A stretch of DNA of 64,000 nucleotides, taken from Xenococcaceae cyanobacterium MO_167.B27. GTDB lineage: Bacteria; Cyanobacteriota; Cyanobacteriia; Cyanobacteriales; Xenococcaceae. Position numbers and translations under genes: made by a program. A model generated the notes under the pieces. That model was given only the letters and a program-made list of their open reading frames with translations. It searched no databases and had not been told where the DNA came from. Shown piece by piece: positions 45,185 through 54,263 of the stretch (position 1 is its first letter; every line of letters starts with the position of its first letter). Location of the stretch: assembly GCA_030065935.1 (NCBI GenBank), contig JASJCP010000009.1, positions 1 through 64,000 of the forward strand, written 5' to 3'.

Positions 45185-45916
45185 ATGAACGAAATTGCTA
45201 CAAAAGATAAAATTGTGACTAACCTCAAAACTGTTTCCGACACTAAAAGAGCCTTTTATAGCCATCACACTAGACCAATTAATTCCGTCTATAGAAGAGT
45301 TATAGAAGAATTGTTGGTAGAGATGCACTTACTATCAGTTAATAGTGATTTTAAAAGCGATCCCATTTACTATCTAGGGGTTGTAACCTCTTTTGAACGC
45401 TTGATGCAAGGCTATCAACCAGAAAAAGATAAAGTCTCTATTTTTAATGCACTATGTTGCTCTATTGATCAAGACCCAGATGTTTATAACGCGCAAGCAC
45501 ACAGTTTACTCTCTATTGCCAAACACAAATCTTCAGAAGATTTAATTGCTTGGTTGAGTAACCCTACTCCTATAGAGGGAGCAGAAAATATTATCGAGTC
45601 TATTCAAGCTATCTCGAATAATAACAATTTTAAATATAGTCGTCCTTTTGCGATCGGTCTATACACCCTTTTGGAAGAAACTAACGCTGAATTACTCAAA
45701 GATAACGATAAACGCAATGAAATTGTGGGAATTTTCGCCGAAAACTTGGGTCTTCCAGGGGAAAAAATGAAAAAAGACCTGGAAATTTATCGCAGTAACT
45801 TAGAGAAAATGGATCAGTTGCTCAAAGTGATTGAAGATGTTTTAGAGGCTTCTCGCAAACAAAGAGAAAAACGCGCTCAAGAAAAACAAGAAAAACAAGA
45901 AAAAGCAGAAAGCTAA
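45185..45916 (+). CDS. thf1: Thylakoid formation protein Psb29/Thf1
   Basis: The 243-residue product matches Psb29/THF1: TVSDTKRAFYSHHTRPINSV, YRRVIEELLVEMHLLSVNSD, YLGVVTSFERLMQGYQPEKD and FNALCCSIDQDPDVYNAQA. It is a helical thylakoid-associated protein that supports photosystem II assembly and FtsH stability. The C-terminal 25 residues are a charged coiled coil (SRKQREKRAQEKQEKQEKAE) encoded by a small in-frame repeat. The start MNEIATKDKIVTNLKTVSDT agrees with the family length. A GC-rich hairpin lies downstream at 46001. Confidence 0.93.
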   Translation: MNEIATKDKIVTNLKTVSDTKRAFYSHHTRPINSVYRRVIEELLVEMHLLSVNSDFKSDPIYYLGVVTSFERLMQGYQPEKDKVSIFNALCCSIDQDPDVYNAQAHSLLSIAKHKSSEDLIAWLSNPTPIEGAENIIESIQAISNNNNFKYSRPFAIGLYTLLEETNAELLKDNDKRNEIVGIFAENLGLPGEKMKKDLEIYRSNLEKMDQLLKVIEDVLEASRKQREKRAQEKQEKQEKAES

Positions 45917-46000
45917 AATCATATCGGAACATCGGGATAGATAGCTGTCCCAAAATTGTTCAGAAAATGTTGAGAAAATTCTGTATCTATACTCTATAGA

Positions 46001-46019
46001 GGCGGATGCTTCATCCGCC
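46001..46019. terminator. GC-rich hairpin after psb29
   Basis: GGCGGATG (46001-46008) pairs exactly with CATCCGCC (46012-46019). It lies 85 bp after the psb29 stop. There is no T-run on the + side, so it may be a palindromic repeat rather than a classical terminator. Confidence 0.45.
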
Positions 46020-46143
46020 AAACAAGTACATCAAATACTAAAAATCTTTGCGATAAGTCCCACTCTGACTTTAGCCACAGTACAAATCTGCTAAAACAAA
46101 ATTAGAGCTTTAGTCTTGTAGCATATTTGCTATACTTTTGCTG

Positions 46144-46500
46144 TACAATCTTAGACATTCTGTCTAGGTTGCTTGGGGGACTGAAACAATGTATTATTAA
46201 ACTTAGGCGAAAACCAAGCTAAATTAAAGTATGGCTTCAGAACCAGGCTAAACCGCTAAACATAGTAGCCTTAAGGGTAGCTGAGAAAGTGTCAGCTTTA
46301 AATGCTAAAAAGCAAGTGGCAAGTGAAGTACTGAGATTGAAAAATAGATTTTATAGGGAAGGCTATTCCCGATTTTAAGCCTGTGGACTAGTTAGTGCCG
46401 ACACTGCTAGGTTGAATCAGGAAGTGACAACTAGTTAATCTGGCTTGTCTAGGTTTGTCTAGGAATCATATAGCAGTCAGATATTTTATGAGGTAAGAGC
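46144..46500 (+). promoter_or_regulatory. Candidate promoter and long structured leader
   Basis: TACAAT at 46144-46149 is a plausible -10 box. The following roughly 340 nt before the next start are richer in G and C than neighbouring spacers and contain several hairpins: AGCTGA/TCAGCT near 46279-46297, GGGAA/TTCCC near 46358-46372, and a longer ACTAGTT...AACTAGT stem near 46388-46436 with AGTG/CACT inside. This looks like a structured 5' leader or a small RNA. It matches no riboswitch class known to me. Confidence 0.4.
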
Positions 46501-46698
46501 ATGAAGAACGCCTCTATTTCTGGGATGACTAATGAAGACTGGTTTAATCAGGGAAAAGCAGATGCTTGGGAAGGAAGACCCAAAAAATCCCCAGAACACG
46601 ATCCTGAAGCTGCGAGTATGTATGATTTAGGTTATTGTGAAGGAGAACTGAAAGCATCTCCGACTAGCTGTAAAACTCCGCTTGTAGCCAAACAATAA
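46501..46698 (+). CDS. Small 65-residue protein, RMF-like pattern
   Basis: The product MKNASISGMTNEDWFNQGKA, DAWEGRPKKSPEHDPEAASM, YDLGYCEGE is compact with two G-x-x-x-A/G stretches (QGKADAWEGRPK and LGYCEGE). This recalls ribosome modulation factor-like small proteins (YxxGxxAGxxGR), but the match is only in pattern. GAGGTAAGAGC gives a good Shine-Dalgarno before ATG 46501. It is preceded by a long structured leader. Its stop lies 2 bp from the end of rnc, which is convergent. Confidence 0.65.
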   Translation: MKNASISGMTNEDWFNQGKADAWEGRPKKSPEHDPEAASMYDLGYCEGELKASPTSCKTPLVAKQ

Positions 46699-46700
46699 AA

Positions 46701-47414
46701 TCAACAATTATCTTGATCGACTGTAAAAAAAGCTTCTTTGGCTGCTGCTTGTTCTGCTGCTTTTTTAGAATGACCTATCCCTTGACCCAGACAGCGATCG
46801 CGTAACCACACTTTAGCCATAAAACGAGATTCGGGAGAAGTAGGTTTAGGATTCTCTTTGACTCTATATTGGGGAAGAATTTTATGTTTGCGCTGAGTCC
46901 ATTCTTGTAGTGCATCTTTATAATTGTATCGAGCAGGGTCTTGTCTAACTTTTTCCGCTTTGACTTTTAACGCTTCATCTAACCAAGGGCGGACTAATTC
47001 CATATTGTTAGTGCTAAGATACAATGCTCCTAACACTGCTTCAAAAGCATCTGCTAACCAAGATTGCCTTCCGCTTGCGTTTCTTTTAGCATTAATACCG
47101 ATCAGAAGATAAGATTCGATACTATAACTATCTGCCAACTCTGCTAAGAAGCGATCGCTGACAATTATAGAACGAATTGCTGCAAATTCTCCCACTGGTT
47201 CATCAGGATAAGTTTCTCTTAGTAGTTCTGCTGCAACTAACCTAACTACTGCATCTCCTACAAACTCTAATTTTTCGTAGTTCCTAGTAGCAGAAATGCT
47301 AGGGTGAGTCAAAGCCAAATCTAATAATGACCAATCAACATCTGCGCTTTCTGGTAAGCCCAATTTTCTAATTAGTTGTTGTAGCTGTCTTTTGCGTCGT
47401 GGGTCTTCAAACAT
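46701..47414 (-). CDS. rnc: Ribonuclease III
   Basis: The 237-residue product has the RNase III signature YEKLEFVGDAVVRLVAAELL with catalytic Glu/Asp, the second acidic site in WLADAFEAVLGALYLS, and a C-terminal double-strand RNA-binding domain (DALQEWTQRKHKILPQYRVK to HSKKAAEQAAAKEAF). It cuts double-stranded RNA in rRNA precursors and sRNA-mRNA duplexes. It lies about 25 bp downstream of rnpB on the same strand, so two RNA-processing genes may share a transcript. The family length fits. Confidence 0.93.
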   Translation of the reverse strand: MFEDPRRKRQLQQLIRKLGLPESADVDWSLLDLALTHPSISATRNYEKLEFVGDAVVRLVAAELLRETYPDEPVGEFAAIRSIIVSDRFLAELADSYSIESYLLIGINAKRNASGRQSWLADAFEAVLGALYLSTNNMELVRPWLDEALKVKAEKVRQDPARYNYKDALQEWTQRKHKILPQYRVKENPKPTSPESRFMAKVWLRDRCLGQGIGHSKKAAEQAAAKEAFFTVDQDNC

Positions 47415-47437
47415 TGAAATTTTAAAATGAGGAGATA

Positions 47438-47890
47438 GAGAGAGTTGGAACGTAAGCCGGATTCTGTTGTAGGAACAGAATGTATATTCTACTACACATT
47501 TTTCCTAGGGTGGTTATCTATCTACGATGATTGTTACCAAACACCTCTAGCGGTTCACTAAAAACGGGACGGGAAAAAGATCAACCCTTGTCCCTCCGAC
47601 CTTGCTCCCCACCGGGGTTTACCGAGCCAACACCTCTCGATGTTGCTGGTGCGCTCTTACCGCACCTTTGCACCCTTACCCTCTTCAGTTATCAGTTACC
47701 AGCGAGCAGTTTTCGATCACTGTTTACTGTTTACTGATTAATGAATAAGGCGGTATTTTTCTGTGGCACTATCCTCACAGTCACCTGCACTGGGCGTTAT
47801 CCAGCAAGTTCGATCTTTCGGGAGTCCGGACTTTCCTCAGTCTTTGCAACCTAAGTAACAAAGAATGCAACCACCTCGCCTACTCACTCT
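47438..47890 (-). ncRNA. rnpB: RNase P RNA
   Basis: On the minus strand the segment contains the universal bacterial RNase P RNA elements in order: GAGGAAAGTCCGGACTCCC near the 5' end, CCCAGTGCAGGTGACTGTG, AGGGTAAGGGTGCAAAGGTG, AGGTGTTGGCTCGGTAAACC with CCCGGTGGGGAGC, GGTTGATC, and the 3' stem AATCCGGCTTACGTTCC. The ends were set by pairing of the flanks and are approximate. Region 47686-47738 carries short heptamer repeats (CAGTTATCAGTTACC; ACTGTTTACTGTTTACTG), an insertion type known from cyanobacterial rnpB. The RNA processes the 5' ends of tRNA precursors. Confidence 0.95.
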
Positions 47891-47963
47891 ATCTATAGTT
47901 TATTTTAGTATAAGAGCTAAACAAAAATTGGAGCATTGGGGTCTTCCCAATGGTATAAAGCTA

Positions 47964-48566
47964 ATGACTAGAGATTCGGAACTTACTTCTTTTTCTCCTC
48001 TATCGCCAAAGGTAAAGCAGGTTTCTTCCACTTTGACTATTTTGGGCAATATTGGGTTTTGGATGCAGTTAGTTTTGGGTATTGTCTCTTTGATGCTGCT
48101 ATTTTTTGCCAGTCCCCTTTTAGGCAGTCAGAATGATCCTAATCAAAGTAGAAACTTAGCTCTTTTTTGCGCCACTGTGGGAGTCCTCACTTTGGCAATG
48201 AGTATCTTTTTCTTTTTCCGTCGTTATATTTCTATTGGACAATCCTTACAGCAATCTGATTCTCGCGCATCGCGAACTAGAGATGTTCGAGATCGCCCAA
48301 ATCGGAAATATACTATCAGGTTAATTAAATTAGGACTAATTACTAATCTTGTAGGAATGTTTATCTCGATTATCGGAGCAGAAGCTTTTGCTGGACTATT
48401 ATACAGTAAAGCTTCTCAAATACCTCCTGGTGCTGCGGTTTATAACACTAATCAACTTATTGAACCAGTAGAAATCATGGCTTTAATTGCCAATGTTCAC
48501 ACAATTTTTTCTCATTTTGTTGGGATTTTAATGGGTCTTATTTTGTTAGATAGACTTAGTAAATAA
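47964..48566 (+). CDS. DUF3611 membrane protein
   Basis: From ATG 47964 the product (200 residues) begins MTRDSELTSFSPLSPKVKQV and has four membrane spans: GFWMQLVLGIVSLMLLFFAS, ALFCATVGVLTLAMSIFFFF, LIKLGLITNLVGMFISIIGA and TIFSHFVGILMGLILLD. This is the cyanobacterial/plastid DUF3611 layout, including the polar RNRKYTIRLIKLG loop. A longer frame opening at 47865 was rejected because its first 33 codons lie antisense within rnpB. Function unknown; a plastid-envelope relationship is known for plant members. Confidence 0.82.
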   Translation: MTRDSELTSFSPLSPKVKQVSSTLTILGNIGFWMQLVLGIVSLMLLFFASPLLGSQNDPNQSRNLALFCATVGVLTLAMSIFFFFRRYISIGQSLQQSDSRASRTRDVRDRPNRKYTIRLIKLGLITNLVGMFISIIGAEAFAGLLYSKASQIPPGAAVYNTNQLIEPVEIMALIANVHTIFSHFVGILMGLILLDRLSK

Positions 48567-48697
48567 CCTATATTAATCAACAAAATATAGCAGTAAAATT
48601 GATATTGAGTTGAAGAAAAACTAATAGCTAATAGCCAATAGCTAATATCTAGTTTAAGATCGACAAAGTTAATCCACATCAGATGTAATTTATCAAT

Positions 48698-49060
48698 ATG
48701 CAACGAACTCGTCTGAACAATCTAGCTACTATGGCAGGGGAAAAACTAGACTTACTATTTAGTAATTCTTGGCGGAGAATTGCCTTGAGTTTTATTAGCA
48801 TACTGATGGGTTTTTTTATGGGGTCAGCAATTGTTACCACCGCAGGACAAGACTCAGCTTGGGATGTTACTGGGGCTGCTACGCTATTCTTTTTTACAGA
48901 AATAGTGAGTAAATTGGTCTATGGTCGTCAGCAATCAAATAATCGTCGGCAATCAAATTCTACTAGGGCTGGAGAATTCTTATTAGTTACCGTTTTAAAT
49001 TTGTTTAAAATTGGTATGACTTATAGTCTGTTCCTAGAAGCATTTAAGTTAGGTTCTTAA
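48698..49060 (+). CDS. ycf20: Ycf20/DUF565-family protein
   Basis: The 120-residue product has MQRTRLNNLATMAGEKLDLL, FSNSWRRIALSFISILMGFF, and TGAATLFFFTEIVSKLVYGR, the characteristic Ycf20 sequence with two or three membrane spans. In algae and plants Ycf20 influences energy dissipation. It is followed 5 bp later by the glycerate kinase gene, so the two are likely co-transcribed. Confidence 0.88.
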   Translation: MQRTRLNNLATMAGEKLDLLFSNSWRRIALSFISILMGFFMGSAIVTTAGQDSAWDVTGAATLFFFTEIVSKLVYGRQQSNNRRQSNSTRAGEFLLVTVLNLFKIGMTYSLFLEAFKLGS

Positions 49061-49065
49061 GCATC

Positions 49066-50154
49066 ATGCGTAAACTAGATAAAACTACAATCAAGATTTT
49101 ACAGAATTGGACTCAAGGCAAAAAACCAACAGAAGTAGAACAAGAAGAATTAGTAGCTAGAGAACTAGCAGACGTTGCTCAGTCTAATGCTTTTGAGATT
49201 AATAAAGACAATTGCGAAAAACTAATCGAAGCGCGATCGCAGCTTTTTTGTTCTGTTTATAAAGATGTTTCTGAGTGGTGTCATAGTCAGGCAATTCAAG
49301 ATGAAACAGAGATTTTAACCTTACTATGGAATTTGTGGCTACCTTTAGCAGTAAATCTAGCAGAAACTCGTCAACAACTGGGGAGAACTCCCATACAAGG
49401 TATATTGGGAGGACAGGGAACAGGTAAAACTACTTTAGCTCTTATTTTACGATTACTTTTAAGTCATCTTGGTTACACCACCGCTAATATTTCTCTAGAT
49501 GACCTTTATAAAACCTACGCAGAACGATATAAACTCAAAAAAAACGACCCGAGATTGATTTGGCGTGGTCCCCCTGGTACTCATGATGTTTATTTAGGAA
49601 TTAAGGTTTTAGAACAGTGTCTTCAAGGGAAATCTGATGAGCAAATTCTCATTCCTCGGTTTGATAAATCCCTTTTTAATGGGGCTGGCGATCGCGTTAA
49701 ACCAGAGCCAATACCAAAAGCAGATATAGTGTTATTTGAAGGTTGGTTTGTAGGAGTGCGCCCGATAAATAATAATGCGTTCGATACTCCCATTCCACCA
49801 ATAGAGACAATTGAAGATATCCAGTTTGCCAAAGACAATAATGAAAGACTTAAAACCTATCTTCCTCTGTGGGAGAAATTAGACCGTCTTTTGGTGCTGT
49901 ATCCCAAAGATTATCGCTACAGCAAACAGTGGCGCAAAGAAGCAGAACACAAGATGATCGCACTAGGGAAAACAGGGATGAGCGATCATAAAATAGAAGA
50001 GTTCGTGGATTATTTTTGGCGTTCTCTCCATCCAGAATTATTCATTAGTCCTCTGATCCAAAATCCTGACTTAGTAGATTTAGTGATTGAAATTAAAGGC
50101 GATCGCACTTATGGGGACATTTATAAGCCAGGGAGTGACAACTCCACACACTGA
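49066..50154 (+). CDS. glyK: D-glycerate 3-kinase
   Basis: The 362-residue product has a P-loop GILGGQGTGKTTLALILRLL near residue 110, then SLDDLYKTYAERYKLKKNDP and WRGPPGTHDVYLG, and IPRFDKSLFNGAGDR with a second acidic motif VLFEGWFVGVRP. This matches the plant/cyanobacterial GLYK family, which phosphorylates D-glycerate to 3-phosphoglycerate in the last step of photorespiration. Start ATG 49066 is 5 bp after ycf20. Confidence 0.9.
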   Translation: MRKLDKTTIKILQNWTQGKKPTEVEQEELVARELADVAQSNAFEINKDNCEKLIEARSQLFCSVYKDVSEWCHSQAIQDETEILTLLWNLWLPLAVNLAETRQQLGRTPIQGILGGQGTGKTTLALILRLLLSHLGYTTANISLDDLYKTYAERYKLKKNDPRLIWRGPPGTHDVYLGIKVLEQCLQGKSDEQILIPRFDKSLFNGAGDRVKPEPIPKADIVLFEGWFVGVRPINNNAFDTPIPPIETIEDIQFAKDNNERLKTYLPLWEKLDRLLVLYPKDYRYSKQWRKEAEHKMIALGKTGMSDHKIEEFVDYFWRSLHPELFISPLIQNPDLVDLVIEIKGDRTYGDIYKPGSDNSTH

Positions 50155-50233
50155 CTTTTAACAAGAGAGCGTGTGGGCTTGCTTTTACTAGAAGCCTTTG
50201 TCATTAGCTTTAGTTCTATTATTGCTTTTAGAA

Positions 50234-51262
50234 CTACTTAATTTTGTGCAGACATTGAGACTGTTGTAATTCCCTGATGTTGGCATTTCCTGTGCAAAAC
50301 AGCACAATTCTGATTTCTGCTAACAACAACTGCACCAATTCTTCTAAAGCTTCAGGAGATTGGGATGCTGCTTGGAGAAAGGGGAAAGCCAAGCCAGCCA
50401 AGTCTGCACCCAAAGCAATAGTTTTAGCTACTTCTAAACCATTCCGCAAGCCCCCAGAAGCAATTAAAGGCAAGTCAGGATAGACATCCCTAATCCCTGT
50501 AATGCATTCTGCGGTAGGAATACCCCAATCAGCAAAAGTTTGACCCAACCTTCTTTGTATAATGTTTTCTGCCCTCTCACCTTCGACTTTTGCCCAAGAA
50601 GTACCACCAGCACCAGCCACATCTATAGCTGTTACCCCTGCTGCAATTAGTTTGCGAGCCATACTAGGAGAAATACCATTACCAACTTCTTTAGCAATTA
50701 CAGGAACACAAAGCTTATTACATAAATCATTGATCTTATCCAACAAGCCTTTAAATTTAATATCCCCTCTGGGTTGGATAGCTTCTTGTAAAGGATTGAG
50801 ATGCAAAATTAAAGCATCAGCTTCTAAGATTTCTACTGCTTTTAAACATTGCTTTGCACCGTAAGTATAATTTAATTGGATTGCTCCGATATTGGCAAAT
50901 AATAAAGCATCAGGAGCAATATCCCTAATGGCAAAACTGTAAGCTGTCTCAGGTTTTTCAATAGCGATGCGTTGTGAACCCACACCCATTGCCAAACGAT
51001 GATTTTGAGCAACTTCTGCTAGACGATAGTTAATTTGTTTTGCCTGTTCTGTTCCCCCAGTCATGGAGGAAATCAAGAGGGGTGCATTTAGTTTTTTCCC
51101 CAGAAAACTAGTACTTAGATCCACTGACTCTAAATCTAATTCTGGTAAACAGCAATGAGTAAAACGATATTTGTCTAACCCATTAGTCAAGTTACGAAAC
51201 TGCACATCCTCTTCCAGACATATACGCAAGTGATCCGCTTTGCGTGTCTGGGTGTTAACCAT
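50234..51262 (-). CDS. fni: Isopentenyl-diphosphate delta-isomerase, type 2
   Basis: The 342-residue product is a flavin TIM-barrel IDI-2: [80 protein letters not shown] and [18 protein letters not shown], the last being the FMN phosphate site. It uses reduced FMN and Mg2+ to interconvert IPP and DMAPP for carotenoid, phytol and quinone synthesis. It is followed on the same strand in the genome order by no linked isoprenoid gene; gshB lies upstream on the same strand after 49 bp. Confidence 0.94.
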   Translation of the reverse strand: MVNTQTRKADHLRICLEEDVQFRNLTNGLDKYRFTHCCLPELDLESVDLSTSFLGKKLNAPLLISSMTGGTEQAKQINYRLAEVAQNHRLAMGVGSQRIAIEKPETAYSFAIRDIAPDALLFANIGAIQLNYTYGAKQCLKAVEILEADALILHLNPLQEAIQPRGDIKFKGLLDKINDLCNKLCVPVIAKEVGNGISPSMARKLIAAGVTAIDVAGAGGTSWAKVEGERAENIIQRRLGQTFADWGIPTAECITGIRDVYPDLPLIASGGLRNGLEVAKTIALGADLAGLAFPFLQAASQSPEALEELVQLLLAEIRIVLFCTGNANIRELQQSQCLHKIK

Positions 51263-51311
51263 GAGTTTCTCTACCTAATGAACAATAAAACTCATTATCA
51301 ATTATCGATTG

Positions 51312-52280
51312 TTAATTATCAATCACTTTTTCCATCCACTGTATCACCTGCTTACCCAAACTAACCTGGTTCAAGCGGTCAATTTCCCTGATTCCTGTAG
51401 GACTGGTAACATTAACTTCTGTGAGATAGCCACCAATAACATCTATCCCAACGAAGTATAAACCGTCTTCAAGTAGTTTCGGAGCTACAGTTTTACATAT
51501 TTCTTGTTCTCGCTCTGTAATTTCTACTTGAGCTACTCTACCCCCTACTGCCATATTGCCACGAAATTCATTACCAGTAGGAATTCTATTAAGCGCACCA
51601 ATAGGTTCACCATCTAACAGAATAATCCGCTTATCTCCTTCTTTGGCTGCTGGTAAATACTCTTGTACCATTACAGGCTCTTTACCTTGTCTAGTGCTGA
51701 TTTCAATCAAAGAATTAAAATTGCGATCGCCAGCCCTTAAAAATAAAATTCCTTCTCCTCCTTTCCCTCCCAAGGGTTTGAGTACCGCAGACTGTTTTTT
51801 TGTCAGAAAATCCCCAATTACAACTTTATCCTGACTAACTATAGTTTCAGGAATTACCGAAGTAAATTGTAAAACATACATTTTCTCGTTAGCATTTCTC
51901 AATCCTTGGGGAGAATTAACCACTAGAGTTTGTTTCGGGTCGATTAAATCTAAAATATAGGTGGCATAGAGATAGGGAACATCCACAGGTGGATCAATCC
52001 GCATCCACACTGCATCCATCTCTTCCAAACAGGTTAAGACTCCCTGAGAAACTTCGTACCAATTAGCATCAGCTTTCCAGATACCATCAACTAATTCTAC
52101 AGGCTTTAGTTTAACCTCTTGCAAAACCCCCCAAGCTTTCCCATCAATCACACTTAACTGATTAGCTTCAGTAATCCACACCTGATGTCCTAGAATCTGG
52201 GCAGATTCCATTATTGCTACACTAGTATCGTGTCCAGGATCGAGTTGTGCAATCGGATCGATAATAAATGCTAATTTCAT
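51312..52280 (-). CDS. gshB: Glutathione synthetase
   Basis: The 322-residue ATP-grasp product has MKLAFIIDPIAQLDPGHDTS, the nucleotide loop LKPLGGKGGEGILFLRAGD, PVMVQEYLPAAKEGDKRIIL and the C-terminal EVNVTSPTGIREIDR. It joins gamma-glutamylcysteine and glycine to give glutathione. It lies 17 bp downstream of a glutaredoxin gene, forming a grxC-gshB unit typical of cyanobacteria. Confidence 0.95.
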   Translation of the reverse strand: MKLAFIIDPIAQLDPGHDTSVAIMESAQILGHQVWITEANQLSVIDGKAWGVLQEVKLKPVELVDGIWKADANWYEVSQGVLTCLEEMDAVWMRIDPPVDVPYLYATYILDLIDPKQTLVVNSPQGLRNANEKMYVLQFTSVIPETIVSQDKVVIGDFLTKKQSAVLKPLGGKGGEGILFLRAGDRNFNSLIEISTRQGKEPVMVQEYLPAAKEGDKRIILLDGEPIGALNRIPTGNEFRGNMAVGGRVAQVEITEREQEICKTVAPKLLEDGLYFVGIDVIGGYLTEVNVTSPTGIREIDRLNQVSLGKQVIQWMEKVIDN

Positions 52281-52297
52281 AAAGTAATTACTGATAT

Positions 52298-52561
52298 TTA
52301 CTTGATACCTAGGATCGAGTCTAATTCTCCTTGGCGTTCTAAGCTATAAATATCATCACATCCTCCCAGATGGCGATCGCTAACAAAGATTTGAGGCAAA
52401 CTCCTTTTTCCATTAGCTCTCTCTGCCATTTTTTCTCTGGCTACTTCATCCCCATCAATAGCATACTCAATATATTCTACCCCTTTCTTATCTAGTAAAG
52501 CTTTAGCACGAATACAAAAAGGGCAATATTCCCAGGTGTAAATTTCTACTGTTGCTGACAT
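52298..52561 (-). CDS. grxC: Glutaredoxin 3
   Basis: The 87-residue product has the active-site EYCPFCIRAKALLDKKG (dithiol CPFC) and the glutathione-binding SLPQIFVSDRHLGGCDDIYS (cis-Pro plus GG). It reduces disulfides and deglutathionylates proteins with glutathione. It is the first gene of the pair with gshB. Confidence 0.94.
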   Translation of the reverse strand: MSATVEIYTWEYCPFCIRAKALLDKKGVEYIEYAIDGDEVAREKMAERANGKRSLPQIFVSDRHLGGCDDIYSLERQGELDSILGIK

Positions 52562-52955
52562 AAATCTCGGAAATGTTAACTATTGTTACCAATATTCAGT
52601 TTATCTTGAAATAGCCTCAAGAAAAACCAAACGATTCTAGGGATTGGGGGACTTGGGGATTGGGGAATAGGGATTGGGAGAAATTGATTCAAAGTTTATT
52701 TTTGCAACAAGTATCTTAAAAAATTTACAACAATTGCAAATAATTTTAACTAGTGATCCTGGGTAGCTCCCCATAGTAATAACCAGTTTTTTCTCAAGCT
52801 AAAACCAGGCAAATTCAACAACTGAGATATTTTTGTATGAGTCCAATATCTCATTTTAAGAGTAAAAGAAACACAAAATCTTTCTTTAGTTTATTGAGAA
52901 TAATTTTTAATTAGTTTAAGTTAGAAAATATCTCAATTCAATTTTGCTGTTGATT
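52562..52955. other. Divergent intergenic region with repeat tract
   Basis: Holds the promoters of grxC and the YwiC-like gene. A GGGATTGG-type repeat tract lies at about 52638-52680. Nothing else was recognised. Confidence 0.5.
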
Positions 52956-53795
52956 ATGGCGATCGCATCTAACCTCACCACAACTACTGCTACTGCACCA
53001 CGAAAGGGTAAAAAACTACCTTTATGGTATCGTCCGACCTTAGCTCCAGAACATGGAGTTTTCTTAGTATTATTAGGGTCTTTTGTCACTGGTGCAGCCT
53101 TAGCACAACATTGGACAAACGAGACCACTATTGCTTTAGTGGCTGCTTTTTTTACCTTGCAAGTTGAGCATCCTTATGTAGTTCAAATTAAATTGCGAAA
53201 AAACTGGAAACCTCGGTTTCTGCTTTGGGGAGGGGTCTATAGTGCGATCGCTATTTACCTAGCAATCTTGCTTTGGCTTCAGTCTCCAGTCTTAATCTGG
53301 ATTTATGCTTTAGTGATAATTGGTTTTATTGCGGATGGAATTGCGGTGTTACAAAGAAGGCACAAGTCAATTGCTAACGAAATTGTGAGTTTTGCAGTTA
53401 TCTGTTTGGCTACACCCCTAGCTTATGGTGCAACTACAGGGAGTCTTTCACCAGAAGCAATGGCAATGTGGATTTTAAATACTTTGTTTTTTAGCAGTGC
53501 TATATTTACGATTAAGCTCAGAAGAAAAAGAACTCGCTCTTTGCAACTAGGGTTAATTTATCACGGAATTGCGACTCTGATGGTTTTTGGACTCTACAGC
53601 CTTAAGTTTTTATCACTAGTTACAGCCTTGTCTTTTGCTGTAGTTTTAGTCAAGTTTGGTGTTATTACTTGTGTCTTAGATTGGTATCGCAAAACCAGAT
53701 TTCAATTTGTGGCTATTTTTGAGACGCGCTTTGCCCTACTGTATATTGCGATCGCATCTGTAAGTGTTCTCCCTGCTCACTTACCGCCTCAATAA
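52956..53795 (+). CDS. YwiC-like integral membrane protein
   Basis: The 279-residue product starts MAIASNLTTTTATAPRKGKK, then LPLWYRPTLAPEHGVFLVLL, the APEHG motif of the YwiC-like family, followed by about eight membrane helices with short loops. Function unknown. The ATG at 52956 is preferred to the TTG at 52944. A HIP1 octamer overlaps the start codon region (ATGGCGATCGC). Confidence 0.8.
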   Translation: MAIASNLTTTTATAPRKGKKLPLWYRPTLAPEHGVFLVLLGSFVTGAALAQHWTNETTIALVAAFFTLQVEHPYVVQIKLRKNWKPRFLLWGGVYSAIAIYLAILLWLQSPVLIWIYALVIIGFIADGIAVLQRRHKSIANEIVSFAVICLATPLAYGATTGSLSPEAMAMWILNTLFFSSAIFTIKLRRKRTRSLQLGLIYHGIATLMVFGLYSLKFLSLVTALSFAVVLVKFGVITCVLDWYRKTRFQFVAIFETRFALLYIAIASVSVLPAHLPPQ

Positions 53796-53840
53796 GTTAG
53801 GAGACGGTACAGTGATTTTGGGTTTTGGCGATCGCTTTTA

Positions 53841-54262
53841 ACTTCTTGTCCAAAGAAGTCCCTCGATTTATCGACGGGATGAATTTGGACGCAGGGTTTA
53901 TGGGTTCAAGGGTTGTATAATGACTCTTAAGATAGAGCGAGAAATTAAGAGATGTAGCCGTAGTCAGCGAACTCTCCGCCGTATAAATTCTAGAGACTAC
54001 TATCCTAAATATAGGGATAATCAAGACTCGCAAGGTGAGTACTGTAGCCTTGCAGTGGTAAAAGCAAGAGTCTTGTAACTAAAAAGATATACTCCTTGGG
54101 AAGCAGGGAGTCTGCCTGGGTAGCAGCTAGACTGCTACGAGAGTACAGGGCTTTCTTCGGAATAGCCAAACCTCTGGACGCTGAGTAAGACCAAAACTAA
54201 CCTTGTATTAGTAGAGGCATCGGCGAGAAACAGGAAGCCCTCGATTTATCGATGGGTACTTC
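53841..54262 (+). mobile_element. IS605-type relic with omega-RNA-like 3' part
   Basis: Between the YwiC-like gene and dapF lies a structured segment without a transposase. A hairpin GAAGTCCCTCGATTTATCGA with CGGG (53856-53878) is nearly repeated in the same orientation at 54231-54254 (GAAGCCCTCGATTTATCGAT, GGG) and ends TACTTCAC, the right-end layout of TnpB elements here. Between them are several GC-rich stems (for example GCAGGGAGTCTGCC, AGCAGCTAGACTGCT). A 54-codon frame from ATG 53920 (MTLKIEREIKRCSRSQRTLR) is probably debris. ACTTCTT/AAGAAGT at 53841-53859 may be part of the left end. Confidence 0.5.
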
Positions 54263-54263
54263 A

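Noticed and set aside
47865-47963. N-terminal extension of the DUF3611 protein
   Set aside because: The codons lie antisense within rnpB and the family start fits ATG 47964.
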